A stretch of DNA of 10,899 nucleotides, from positions 1-10,899 of the forward strand of contig PXDG01000172.1 of NCBI GenBank assembly GCA_003565105.1, written 5' to 3'. The position numbers and the translations under genes are program-made. The stretch comes from Parcubacteria group bacterium (GTDB taxonomy: Bacteria; Patescibacteriota; Minisyncoccia; SW-4-49-11). Position 1 is the stretch's first letter. The number at the start of each line of letters is the position of its first letter. Shown here piece after piece: positions 5,020 to 10,899 of this stretch. Under the pieces are notes generated by a model. The model saw only the letters and a list, made by a program, of their open reading frames with translations. It was not told the DNA's origin and did no database searches.

Positions 5020-7329
5020 TTATACCTCTTCCAAAGAAACCTGTTCCATTCCTTTCATTGCCTGATTAACCTCCTCATCAGAAAGTGAGCGATTATTATG
5101 ACGAAATTGAATGTGAAAGGTATAATGTACCTGTCCATCTTTTTCGAATTGATCGACAAATTGAATACTTACACACTCTTTAGGAGCCACGTTACTAAGT
5201 GCATCTTGAACGGACTTAGCGGGAGTTCCAACAGGGAAGGTGAGTGTTAAATCTCGCTTCACCACTGGGTATCTATCGATAGGAGTGTATTTTTCAGCAG
5301 TATACGTACCGTGATTCAATAGAGCAGGTAACGACACTTCTAACGTAAGGTATTCACGAGACAATTGTCCTATTGATGAATCTCCATACATAATTTTAGC
5401 ACCAGAAGAGTTCAGCTGAAGATCAAGTTGAGTCACATCCAATCCTATCACCAAGAGCGCCTTGACAAAGTCAGAATACAAACGCGTAAGATTCTGATCT
5501 GTTGAGTTGTCTTTCGTAGCAAAAGTCATTGCAAGGTGCATCTCTTCTATACTTCCGAAAACATTGCCAATTTCAAATATAGCGACATCACCAAATCTCA
5601 TCTGATTATTACGACGGGTAATAAATAAAGCTGGAGATAACTGTTCTCGAAGATATGGAAGATTCTTATCTAGCGGATTGATCATTTGGTATGTACCAGG
5701 AATATCAGTGTATGGATAATTCATTACCTCGGAGTATCTATGTGTGACGAGTGCCTCAGAAAGCAACCTCTTCAGTTGAAAGAGTGGGTCATGCTGAGGT
5801 ATACGAAAGCTAATATCTAAGGTTGTAGGAATTTTGTCATATCCGTAAAGTCGAGCAACTTCTTCAATATACTCTTCTGGAGTATGCAGATCTAGTCGCC
5901 AATACGGAGCTATAACTTTATGCTTATCTCCCCCTCCAAATCCAGCTGATTTAACCTCTCCTCCAATTCTTTTTAATATACTCACAATTTCAGTATCAGA
6001 AATATCAACTCCAATGTACCGACGAACATAATCAAAAGAGAGTTCAGTCGATGTCTCGGCGCCCTTACAACTCCCCGACTCATAATATTCGCCTATTGCT
6101 AATTTAGCTTCTTTGAGATACCAAGCTACTCGTTCAAGAGCTTCTTTGGCTAACTCTTTTGGAACACGACGCTCAAATCTCTTGGCTGCCCCAGTAAGCA
6201 ACTTCAGTCTTCGTGCTGTTTTTCGAATCTGCGCTGAATCAAAAATTGCACTTTCAATCATAATTTGCTTTGTTCCATCATCTACAGCAGAATCTTTGGC
6301 TCCAATAATACCAGCTAAGGCCAGAATCTTTTCGGTATCACAAATGACAATATCTCCAGCATCTAAATGGATCTCATTATCATCAAGATCAATAAACGTT
6401 TCATCTTGCTTGGCTTTTCGAATAGTAATCGTCTTTCCAGAAATTTTTTCAGCATCAAAGATGTGTACGGGTTGCCCAACCTCTTCCATAATGTAGTTCC
6501 CCAAATTAATAGCGGGATTTGTTGCATTATATCCGAGAGACTCTAATGTATACTTCACAGACTCATCTCCTGTATACGAATCAACCTGAACGTACAAATC
6601 AATCCGATAATTATCTTGACTATACACATTGGAATCAAATTCATAGGAACTCAAACCATTGATGTGGAGCAATGAATAATATTCGCAAATATCTTTATCT
6701 CGTTTGATAGAATATCCTTTAGACACCTTAGGAAGTGATTCTATTTCCAACTTCTTCAAAGGGACTTGAATCACCGTAGCTAATTCTCGGGCTATTCCAT
6801 AAAATGACATTGAGTCAGAAGCTCGGGTTCCTAATCCCTTATTATCAAGTTCAATAATAGACTCATCTAGGTGAAGTAACTCTACAACAGATCTTCCGAC
6901 CTTCGTATTTGGATGAAGAATATAAATACCAGAAGCATCTCCTTGCAAACCAAGTTCTTTTCGAGAGCACAACATACCATACGAATCTTGTCCTCGGATC
7001 TTGGTAGGTGTTATTTCAATCCCTCCTGGAAGCTTTGCTCCTTCAAGAGCAGTCGGGACTTTATCCCCAACCTTAATATTTGCAGCACCACAAACAATAG
7101 ATACAAATTGAGATCCCCCAATATGAACCTTCACTAATTTCAATCGATCAGCATCAGGATGAGGTTCAATCGTTCGAATCTCTCCTACAATTACATTTTG
7201 GATAGCTTGGCCAGGATTATATACTTGCTCAACTTCATAACTGTACTGACTCAAGATAGCTCCAACCTCTTCGGCGGAATATTTGAGTTGGGGAATATAT
7301 TTTTTAAGAACAGAGTAGGGTACTTTCAT
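5020..7329 (-). CDS. pheT: phenylalanyl-tRNA synthetase beta subunit
   Basis: This is the beta chain of the cytoplasmic (alpha-beta)2 enzyme that charges tRNA(Phe); it binds tRNA and edits Tyr-tRNA(Phe). The order of domains is complete. An EMAP-type tRNA-binding domain covers about 45-150 (VGEIRTIEPHPDADRLKLVK, KIRGQDSYGMLCS). The B3/B4 editing domain covers about 205-375 (NPAINLGNYIMEEVGQPVHI at 271-290). B5 covers about 428-503 (APYWRLDLHTPEEYIEEVARL), followed by a catalytic-like module. A C-terminal FDX-ACB anticodon-binding domain covers about 682-769 (YPVVKRDLTLTFP, FRHNNRSLSDEEVNQAM). The 769 residues are near the bacterial norm of about 800. The start is nine bases after the pheS stop, without a Shine-Dalgarno sequence. 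The usual Arg-Pro-Asp segment before YGIARE is altered to TRASDSMSF (168-176). Confidence 0.96.
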   Translation of the reverse strand: MKVPYSVLKKYIPQLKYSAEEVGAILSQYSYEVEQVYNPGQAIQNVIVGEIRTIEPHPDADRLKLVKVHIGGSQFVSIVCGAANIKVGDKVPTALEGAKLPGGIEITPTKIRGQDSYGMLCSRKELGLQGDASGIYILHPNTKVGRSVVELLHLDESIIELDNKGLGTRASDSMSFYGIARELATVIQVPLKKLEIESLPKVSKGYSIKRDKDICEYYSLLHINGLSSYEFDSNVYSQDNYRIDLYVQVDSYTGDESVKYTLESLGYNATNPAINLGNYIMEEVGQPVHIFDAEKISGKTITIRKAKQDETFIDLDDNEIHLDAGDIVICDTEKILALAGIIGAKDSAVDDGTKQIMIESAIFDSAQIRKTARRLKLLTGAAKRFERRVPKELAKEALERVAWYLKEAKLAIGEYYESGSCKGAETSTELSFDYVRRYIGVDISDTEIVSILKRIGGEVKSAGFGGGDKHKVIAPYWRLDLHTPEEYIEEVARLYGYDKIPTTLDISFRIPQHDPLFQLKRLLSEALVTHRYSEVMNYPYTDIPGTYQMINPLDKNLPYLREQLSPALFITRRNNQMRFGDVAIFEIGNVFGSIEEMHLAMTFATKDNSTDQNLTRLYSDFVKALLVIGLDVTQLDLQLNSSGAKIMYGDSSIGQLSREYLTLEVSLPALLNHGTYTAEKYTPIDRYPVVKRDLTLTFPVGTPAKSVQDALSNVAPKECVSIQFVDQFEKDGQVHYTFHIQFRHNNRSLSDEEVNQAMKGMEQVSLEEV

Positions 7330-7338
7330 ACGTCGTAG

Positions 7339-8340
7339 TTAGTTTTTTTGAATTCCAAGTTGATACACAAAGCGTAAATCTCCTGAGTGAATATAACGAA
7401 TATCATCGAGTCCTGTAAGCAACATCACGATTCGCTCAATTCCCATTCCGAAGGCAAATCCTTGCACAGCAGGATCAGTAATATTCCCTGCTGCCAATAC
7501 AGATCGGTGAACCATCCCCGCACCTGCTATTTCTAACCATCGGTTATTAAATTTCACATCAATTTCAAAGCTCGGCTCAGTAAACGGGAAATGACTTGGA
7601 CGCAAACGAATCTCAATTTCTTGATCAAATAATTTTGAGAAAATTTCTTTAATGACTCCTTTAAACGTAGCTATACTCGTAGTAGTATCAACCATAAGCC
7701 CTTCAATTTGATGGAATGTCGTCTCATGTGTAGCATCAGTAGATTCATACCGATACACTCTTCCAGGGGCAACAATTCGTATAGGAGGTTTCGTCTTTTC
7801 CATATGACGTATCTGCACAGGAGAAGTATGAGTACGGAGTAGACTCTTTTGGCTATCTGTCGAACTCACCCAAACGGTATCCCAAACATCTCGAGCAGGA
7901 TGTTCATCAGGAATATTCAAGGCATCAAAGTTGTAATATTCTGTTTCAATCTCAGGACCAGTGACTACACTAAATCCAAGAGACCCAAGAATATCTTGCA
8001 ACCGAAACATAGTCGCCGTAACTGGAGAGAGGTGACCTACTTCTTGAGAAAGTTGATCTAATGAAGGGGGGATAATATTAGGAAGATCTTGACTGGTGTT
8101 ACTTGCTACAGACTTATGATTTTGTTGATTGAGAGATTCTTCAATTTCCTGTTTCAATTGATTCAGTGCCTGACCAACATTCCCTTTTTGCTCGGGATCT
8201 ACCATAGGAAGATGTTTAAATAATTGAGCTACCTTACCTTTTCTTCCTAAATACTCTTGCGCTAATACTTCAGGTTCTGAAGTAGATAGGCGCGATTGAA
8301 ATTCAGTTGAGGTATTTTGTATTTCTTGGAGAATATCCAT
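7339..8340 (-). CDS. pheS: phenylalanyl-tRNA synthetase alpha subunit
   Basis: This is the catalytic chain of the class II synthetase for phenylalanine, working with PheT. An N-terminal coiled-coil tRNA-binding arm (about residues 1-85, including the EYLGRKGKV element at 29-37) precedes the aminoacylation domain. That domain shows YYNFDALNIPDEHPARD (135-151), LLRTHTSPVQIRHM (167-180), and motif 2 with VYRYESTDATHETTFHQIEG (195-214). The phenylalanine pocket is FPFTEPSFEID (251-261), and motif 3 is GFAFGMGIERI (294-304). The normal alanine of the pocket (A296) is kept. The 333 residues match the family. It starts five bases after the membrane-protein stop, with no Shine-Dalgarno sequence, and is nine bases ahead of pheT, in the conserved pheST order. 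Confidence 0.97.
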   Translation of the reverse strand: MDILQEIQNTSTEFQSRLSTSEPEVLAQEYLGRKGKVAQLFKHLPMVDPEQKGNVGQALNQLKQEIEESLNQQNHKSVASNTSQDLPNIIPPSLDQLSQEVGHLSPVTATMFRLQDILGSLGFSVVTGPEIETEYYNFDALNIPDEHPARDVWDTVWVSSTDSQKSLLRTHTSPVQIRHMEKTKPPIRIVAPGRVYRYESTDATHETTFHQIEGLMVDTTTSIATFKGVIKEIFSKLFDQEIEIRLRPSHFPFTEPSFEIDVKFNNRWLEIAGAGMVHRSVLAAGNITDPAVQGFAFGMGIERIVMLLTGLDDIRYIHSGDLRFVYQLGIQKN

Positions 8341-8345
8341 ATCGT

Positions 8346-8726
8346 TTATGTTATGATTGTAGATTCCTGACTGAGGAAGTAATACTCTAATAATAATATA
8401 ACTAAGGTTAAAATACCAGCACTAAATACGTTCCAAAGCAATAACCCTTGAAGTGAGAGTTGGATTCCTGTTACTAACGCTAAAAAGAACCCTTGTCGTT
8501 GAGAGCGAATAAATGATTTCATTGAATGCTTTCCAAAAAAAAGTGTCCGCATCCAATACAGAAGCAATGTCACAGCTCCCCACACAAATACCATTAAAGC
8601 AACAATAAAGGCTACTAGAGCTGTATTAGGATTCTGGGTTACATCTACAGACACCAACAAATACGCAACTCCAGCTCCTCCAAGGAGAATTGCTAAGGTG
8701 TTGATAATGAGAAATCCCGTTTTCAT
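8346..8726 (-). CDS. small four-helix integral membrane protein, function unknown
   Basis: This 126-residue protein has four predicted membrane segments at about residues 4-26, 36-59, 79-97 and 98-118. A basic loop between the second and third (KHSMKSFIRSQRQG, 67-80) is probably cytoplasmic by the positive-inside rule. There is no enzyme motif. I recall similar uncharacterised proteins, with a basic R-x-x-R-Q-G segment before a paired hydrophobic hairpin, in Patescibacteria genomes, but could not check. The start is set at ATG 8726-8724. An in-frame GTG at 8771-8769 would add 15 residues that do not resemble a signal or domain. It lies between ppa (60 bases upstream) and pheS (5 bases downstream), so it is cotranscribed with pheST. 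No role in translation is implied by that alone. Confidence 0.85.
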   Translation of the reverse strand: MKTGFLIINTLAILLGGAGVAYLLVSVDVTQNPNTALVAFIVALMVFVWGAVTLLLYWMRTLFFGKHSMKSFIRSQRQGFFLALVTGIQLSLQGLLLWNVFSAGILTLVILLLEYYFLSQESTIIT

Positions 8727-8786
8727 AATATATGTATTTGGCAGAACTATTGATATTACATTTAGACACACTCACACAATACGTAT

Positions 8787-9326
8787 TTATTTAGAAGTAT
8801 CGTACTGAGCAGCTCCATTCCGAATAATAGTTTGGGCTTCAAGCTTATCTCCAAAACCACTGATCTTTACGTGTTCATATTTCCCAGGCTCAAGCTTTTT
8901 ATAATCTCCCATAAAGAGCTCAATTTCCTGTTTGAGATGCGTCTCAACATCCGAGATATCTTGGATATGTGCCAATCGAGGATCAAGTTTGCTCACAGGG
9001 GCACAAATCACTTTGTAATCTTCTCCCGCTTCATCATGCATTCGCAAGACTCCTACTGGTCGGACTTTAACCACACATCCTGGGAAGGTTGCACGAGTTG
9101 CTAATAAGATCACATCCAGAGCATCTCCGTCTCCTCCGTGTGTTTGAGGAATGAATCCATATTCAAAGGGATAGAGTAACGGGGAATAGAGCGTTCGATC
9201 CAGTTTAAAGTATCCTTTTTCTTCATCGTACTCAAACTTAGAAGTTGCATTGAGAGGAATCTCTACTACAACATTGAGTTCTTCAGGAAAAGCGTCTGAT
9301 TGAGAAATATCTGTGTATAAATTCAT
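8787..9326 (-). CDS. ppa: inorganic pyrophosphatase (family I, soluble)
   Basis: This enzyme hydrolyses pyrophosphate to two phosphates in the cytoplasm, pulling forward nucleotide polymerisation and tRNA charging. At 179 residues it is the normal bacterial family I size. By comparison with the E. coli enzyme, the active-site residues are E22, K30, E32, R44, Y56 (YGFIP), D66/D68/D71 (DGDALD), D98, D103 (DEAGEDYK), K105 and the Y142-K143-K144 region. The signature has alanine (A69) where the common pattern expects proline or glutamate, while all three metal-binding aspartates remain. It follows nusA by 31 bases and has no Shine-Dalgarno sequence (TTTATTTATATG). Its position in one operon with pheST fits its role in removing the pyrophosphate released by aminoacylation. 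Confidence 0.96.
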   Translation of the reverse strand: MNLYTDISQSDAFPEELNVVVEIPLNATSKFEYDEEKGYFKLDRTLYSPLLYPFEYGFIPQTHGGDGDALDVILLATRATFPGCVVKVRPVGVLRMHDEAGEDYKVICAPVSKLDPRLAHIQDISDVETHLKQEIELFMGDYKKLEPGKYEHVKISGFGDKLEAQTIIRNGAAQYDTSK

Positions 9327-9338
9327 ATAAATAAAGAG

Positions 9339-9352
9339 TTACTACTTAGTAA
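9339..9352. repeat. short inverted repeat between nusA and ppa
   Basis: TTACTA and TAGTAA face each other across two bases, which would form a 5-bp A+T-rich hairpin with a 4-nt loop. On the minus strand it is followed by a mixed pyrimidine-rich stretch rather than a T-run, so it is at best a weak processing or pausing site within the operon. Confidence 0.3.
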
Positions 9353-9357
9353 GAACA

Positions 9358-10719
9358 CTATTCTGATAGACGATCTTCATCTCCTTCAGTCGCTACTACA
9401 GATTCAGTAGGAGCATCTGAGGACACAGCATCATCTTCTGTTCCCATCACCAACTTTTCAGTTTCTTCCTGAGATGAAGGTTCTTCAACAGAGGATTCTA
9501 CTTCTACAACAGGAGAGTTTTCATTTGCTGAATTTCCTACAGGAGAAACGGAATTAATTGTCACAGGATCAACAACCTGCTCTGTGGACTCATCCCCTTC
9601 TTGAGATTCTACAGGAACTTCTTGATCACCCTGAAGGTCAAGATTATACCCTGTCAACTGAGAGGCTAATCGTACATTTTGTCCACGACCTCCAATTGCC
9701 AAAGAGAGCTGATCTGAAGGAATAATTAATTGTGCTTTTTTCTCTTCTTCGTTAATGGAGACATTCAGAACTTGTGCAGGCGCTATAGCAGCTTGAATGT
9801 AACTATTGATATCTTCTGAATATTCAATAATATCAATTTTCTCTCCACCAAGCTCACCAATAATGGTTTGCACTCGGGTACCTCTCTGTCCGACACAAGA
9901 ACCTACAGGATCAATACCTTCTCCATTAGACTTAACTGCAATTTTTGTACGCACTCCAGCGTCACGGGCAATCCCCATAATTTCAACTGTTCCCCCAAAT
10001 ATTTCTGGGACTTCCAGAGAAAAGAGTGTCTTCACAAAGTCAGTACTCTTTCGAGAAAGCAAAATATTAGGGTCTCTATCGGTTTCTTCTACACTCTGAA
10101 TATAGAACTTATATCGATTCCCTACTCGATAGTTATCGGATCGTACTTGTTCAGATGGGAATAATAATCCCACGCCTTTTCCTAATTCGACGTATACAAT
10201 CCCTCGGTCAGCACGCTGAATAGTACCCGTAACAATTTCACCAACGCGATCTTTATACTCTTCAAAAGCAGTAGATCGCTCAATTTCTCGAATTCGCTGC
10301 ATCAACACTTGTTTTGCGGTTTGAGCAGCTACCCGACCAAATTCATCTCGAGGAGCAAGAAGCTCTACAACTTCTTCTCCTTCAGTGATATTAGGATGAG
10401 ATTCTTGCGCTTCAGTAAGAGGAATATGTCGGTCAGGGTTAAAGCGAATCTGACGAGGATTTCCCTCTTCATCGAGATTTTCTTTATCTGTAATATAGCC
10501 TTCCTCATCTACAGTAACAACAAGCTTATGCTGGTAAATATCAAAAGCTCCCGTCTCTTTATTAAGATGAGATTTAATCATCTGAGACTTCTCTCCGTAG
10601 TCTTTCTTGTAGGCAGCAGCAATAGCCGACTCAAGTACATCGATTATTTTTTCTTCTGGAATATTCTTTTCCTCCGCTATTTGAGCGATAGCAAAGGTAA
10701 ATTGTTTTGGATCTATCAT
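9358..10719 (-). CDS. nusA: transcription elongation/termination factor NusA
   Basis: NusA binds RNA polymerase and nascent RNA and controls pausing, termination and antitermination. The N-terminal polymerase-binding domain covers about residues 1-157 (IDVLESAIAAAYKKDYG at 26-42, IRFNPDRHI at 91-99). The S1 domain is about 158-224 (GEIVTGTIQRADRGIVYVEL). KH1 has the GQRG loop at 277-280 (VGSCVGQRGTRVQTI), and KH2 has IGGRGQNVRLA at 342-352. Residues 365-453 form an acidic Ser/Glu/Val-rich tail with no fold evident. E. coli NusA instead ends in two structured acidic repeats. I chose the ATG at 10719, where MIDPKQFTFAIAQIAEE matches the family N-terminus. The frame stays open to a TTG at 10785, but the added 22 residues do not look conserved. 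No Shine-Dalgarno sequence is present. The gene opens the operon under the promoter at 10806-10835. Confidence 0.95.
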   Translation of the reverse strand: MIDPKQFTFAIAQIAEEKNIPEEKIIDVLESAIAAAYKKDYGEKSQMIKSHLNKETGAFDIYQHKLVVTVDEEGYITDKENLDEEGNPRQIRFNPDRHIPLTEAQESHPNITEGEEVVELLAPRDEFGRVAAQTAKQVLMQRIREIERSTAFEEYKDRVGEIVTGTIQRADRGIVYVELGKGVGLLFPSEQVRSDNYRVGNRYKFYIQSVEETDRDPNILLSRKSTDFVKTLFSLEVPEIFGGTVEIMGIARDAGVRTKIAVKSNGEGIDPVGSCVGQRGTRVQTIIGELGGEKIDIIEYSEDINSYIQAAIAPAQVLNVSINEEEKKAQLIIPSDQLSLAIGGRGQNVRLASQLTGYNLDLQGDQEVPVESQEGDESTEQVVDPVTINSVSPVGNSANENSPVVEVESSVEEPSSQEETEKLVMGTEDDAVSSDAPTESVVATEGDEDRLSE

Positions 10720-10729
10720 ATAATGTGAT

Positions 10730-10795
10730 TTAATTGTAGGATTTTTTAGGACGAAAGGTTTGCATATATTCAGCAAACCCTTCAAACACTATCAT
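10730..10795 (-). CDS. possible 21-codon leader ORF ahead of nusA
   Basis: ATG at 10795-10793 lies about four bases after the predicted transcription start. It opens a frame of 21 codons ending in TAA at 10732-10730, ten bases before the nusA ATG. The peptide begins MIVFEGFAEYMQTF and ends in a basic RPKKSYN, so it is not a run of one amino acid as in classical attenuators. The leader hairpin at 10753-10783 lies entirely inside it. It could be a translated leader that couples ribosome movement to nusA initiation, or simply chance in an 80-nt leader. I know of no named family for it. Confidence 0.3.
   Translation of the reverse strand: MIVFEGFAEYMQTFRPKKSYN
10753..10783 (-). promoter_or_regulatory. 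hairpin in the nusA 5' leader
   Basis: On the minus strand GAAGGGTTTGC pairs with GCAAACCTTTC over 11 bp, including one G-U wobble, around a 9-nt loop (TGAATATAT). It starts about 16 nt after the predicted transcription start and ends 33 nt before the nusA ATG. No T-run follows (CCTAAAAAATCC on the RNA-like strand), so it is not an intrinsic terminator. Control of translation or RNA stability is possible. Confidence 0.65.
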
Positions 10796-10805
10796 CTCTA
10801 ATACT

Positions 10806-10835
10806 AGTATACCAAAGAACAGTAATGGTAGTCAA
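10806..10835 (-). promoter_or_regulatory. extended -10 promoter of the nusA operon
   Basis: The minus strand has -35 TTGACT (10835-10830), an 18-bp spacer ending in TGG, and -10 TATACT (10811-10806). Both boxes are 5/6 to consensus, and the TGn extension adds strength. This is the best promoter in the window. The start is expected near 10799, leaving a leader of about 80 nt. Confidence 0.8.
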
Positions 10836-10857
10836 TTATTTAATCTATGACTACGCT

Positions 10858-10899
10858 CTATAACCCATATCGATGACGAGTAGCTTCGAAATTTTGTTG
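10858..10899 (-). CDS. possible 3' end of an unidentified upstream gene (partial)
   Basis: At the right edge one minus-strand frame reads 13 codons ending NFEATRHRYGL and then TAG at 10860-10858, about 22 bases before the nusA -35 box. The peptide looks like a protein C-terminus, and its place fits a gene preceding nusA. However, the other two minus frames and a plus-strand frame starting at 10873 are also open over this short length, so the frame choice is a judgement. The family is not recognised; there is no sign that it is rimP, the usual neighbour of nusA. Confidence 0.3.
   Translation of the reverse strand, partial: QQNFEATRHRYGL

Noticed and set aside
4758..5069. Plus-strand ORF of 103 codons over the gyrB start and the pheT-gyrB gap
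   Set aside because: It overlaps the well-supported ends of gyrB and pheT on the other strand, and its composition is low in complexity (Ser/Leu/Pro). It is probably an antisense shadow.
8727..8771. Upstream GTG start extending the membrane protein by 15 residues
   Set aside because: The ATG at 8726 gives a clean N-terminal membrane segment and fits the local start pattern.
10309..10728. Plus-strand ORF of 139 codons antisense to the nusA N-terminal region
   Set aside because: It lies entirely opposite conserved NusA sequence and has a Phe/Ser/Arg-rich composition typical of shadow frames.
10753..10783. nusA leader hairpin as an intrinsic terminator or known riboswitch
   Set aside because: No T-run follows on either strand, and the 80-nt leader has no second conserved helix or ligand-binding motif that I recognise.
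10720..10785. Upstream TTG start extending NusA by 22 residues
   Set aside because: The family N-terminus begins at MIDPKQF, and the ATG there matches the T-at--1 pattern of the other genes.
1..10899. Mobile element, CRISPR array, toxin-antitoxin or defence locus
   Set aside because: There are no transposase or integrase motifs, no regularly spaced repeats and no defence-type domains. All the sizeable genes are housekeeping genes on one strand.

Overview
This is a stretch of bacterial chromosome carrying core housekeeping genes, all on the minus strand. It probably comes from a member of the Candidate Phyla Radiation (Patescibacteria). I infer this from three things. The DNA is A+T-rich, and start codons generally lack Shine-Dalgarno sequences. 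NusA has an N-terminal region of the type I remember from that group (an AAAYKKDYG segment and an IRFNPDRHI segment). A small four-helix membrane protein carries an R-x-x-R-Q-G segment that I also associate with it. None of this was tested against a database. TGA is used as a genuine stop (dacA and the SDR gene end in it), so lineages that read UGA as glycine are excluded.

In transcription order (right to left), the window opens with the possible last codons of an unidentified gene (10858-10899). Next comes a strong promoter with an extended -10 element (10806-10835). It drives a structured leader holding a possible 21-codon leader ORF, then nusA, ppa, a small membrane protein gene, pheS and pheT. 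This looks like one operon joining transcription elongation, pyrophosphate removal and tRNA(Phe) charging. A 155-bp gap with a promoter precedes gyrB, and a short-chain dehydrogenase/reductase (SDR) gene follows gyrB closely. A tRNA-Arg(CCU) gene follows with its own promoter, whose -35 box overlaps the SDR stop codon. Another promoter then drives dacA (D,D-carboxypeptidase) and parA (chromosome partition ATPase), which overlap by four bases. The last 175 bases hold a possible 52-codon ORF and a striking 21-nt inverted repeat. parB is not visible and could lie beyond the left edge.

I see no mobile element, CRISPR array, toxin-antitoxin pair, defence system or other clear new multi-gene system. 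The points most worth a second look are small-scale: 8 of 9 annotated starts have T at position -1 and none has a Shine-Dalgarno sequence; the nusA leader contains an ORF and an 11-bp hairpin; an inverted repeat lies behind parA; and a tRNA-Arg has an unpaired closing position in its anticodon stem.
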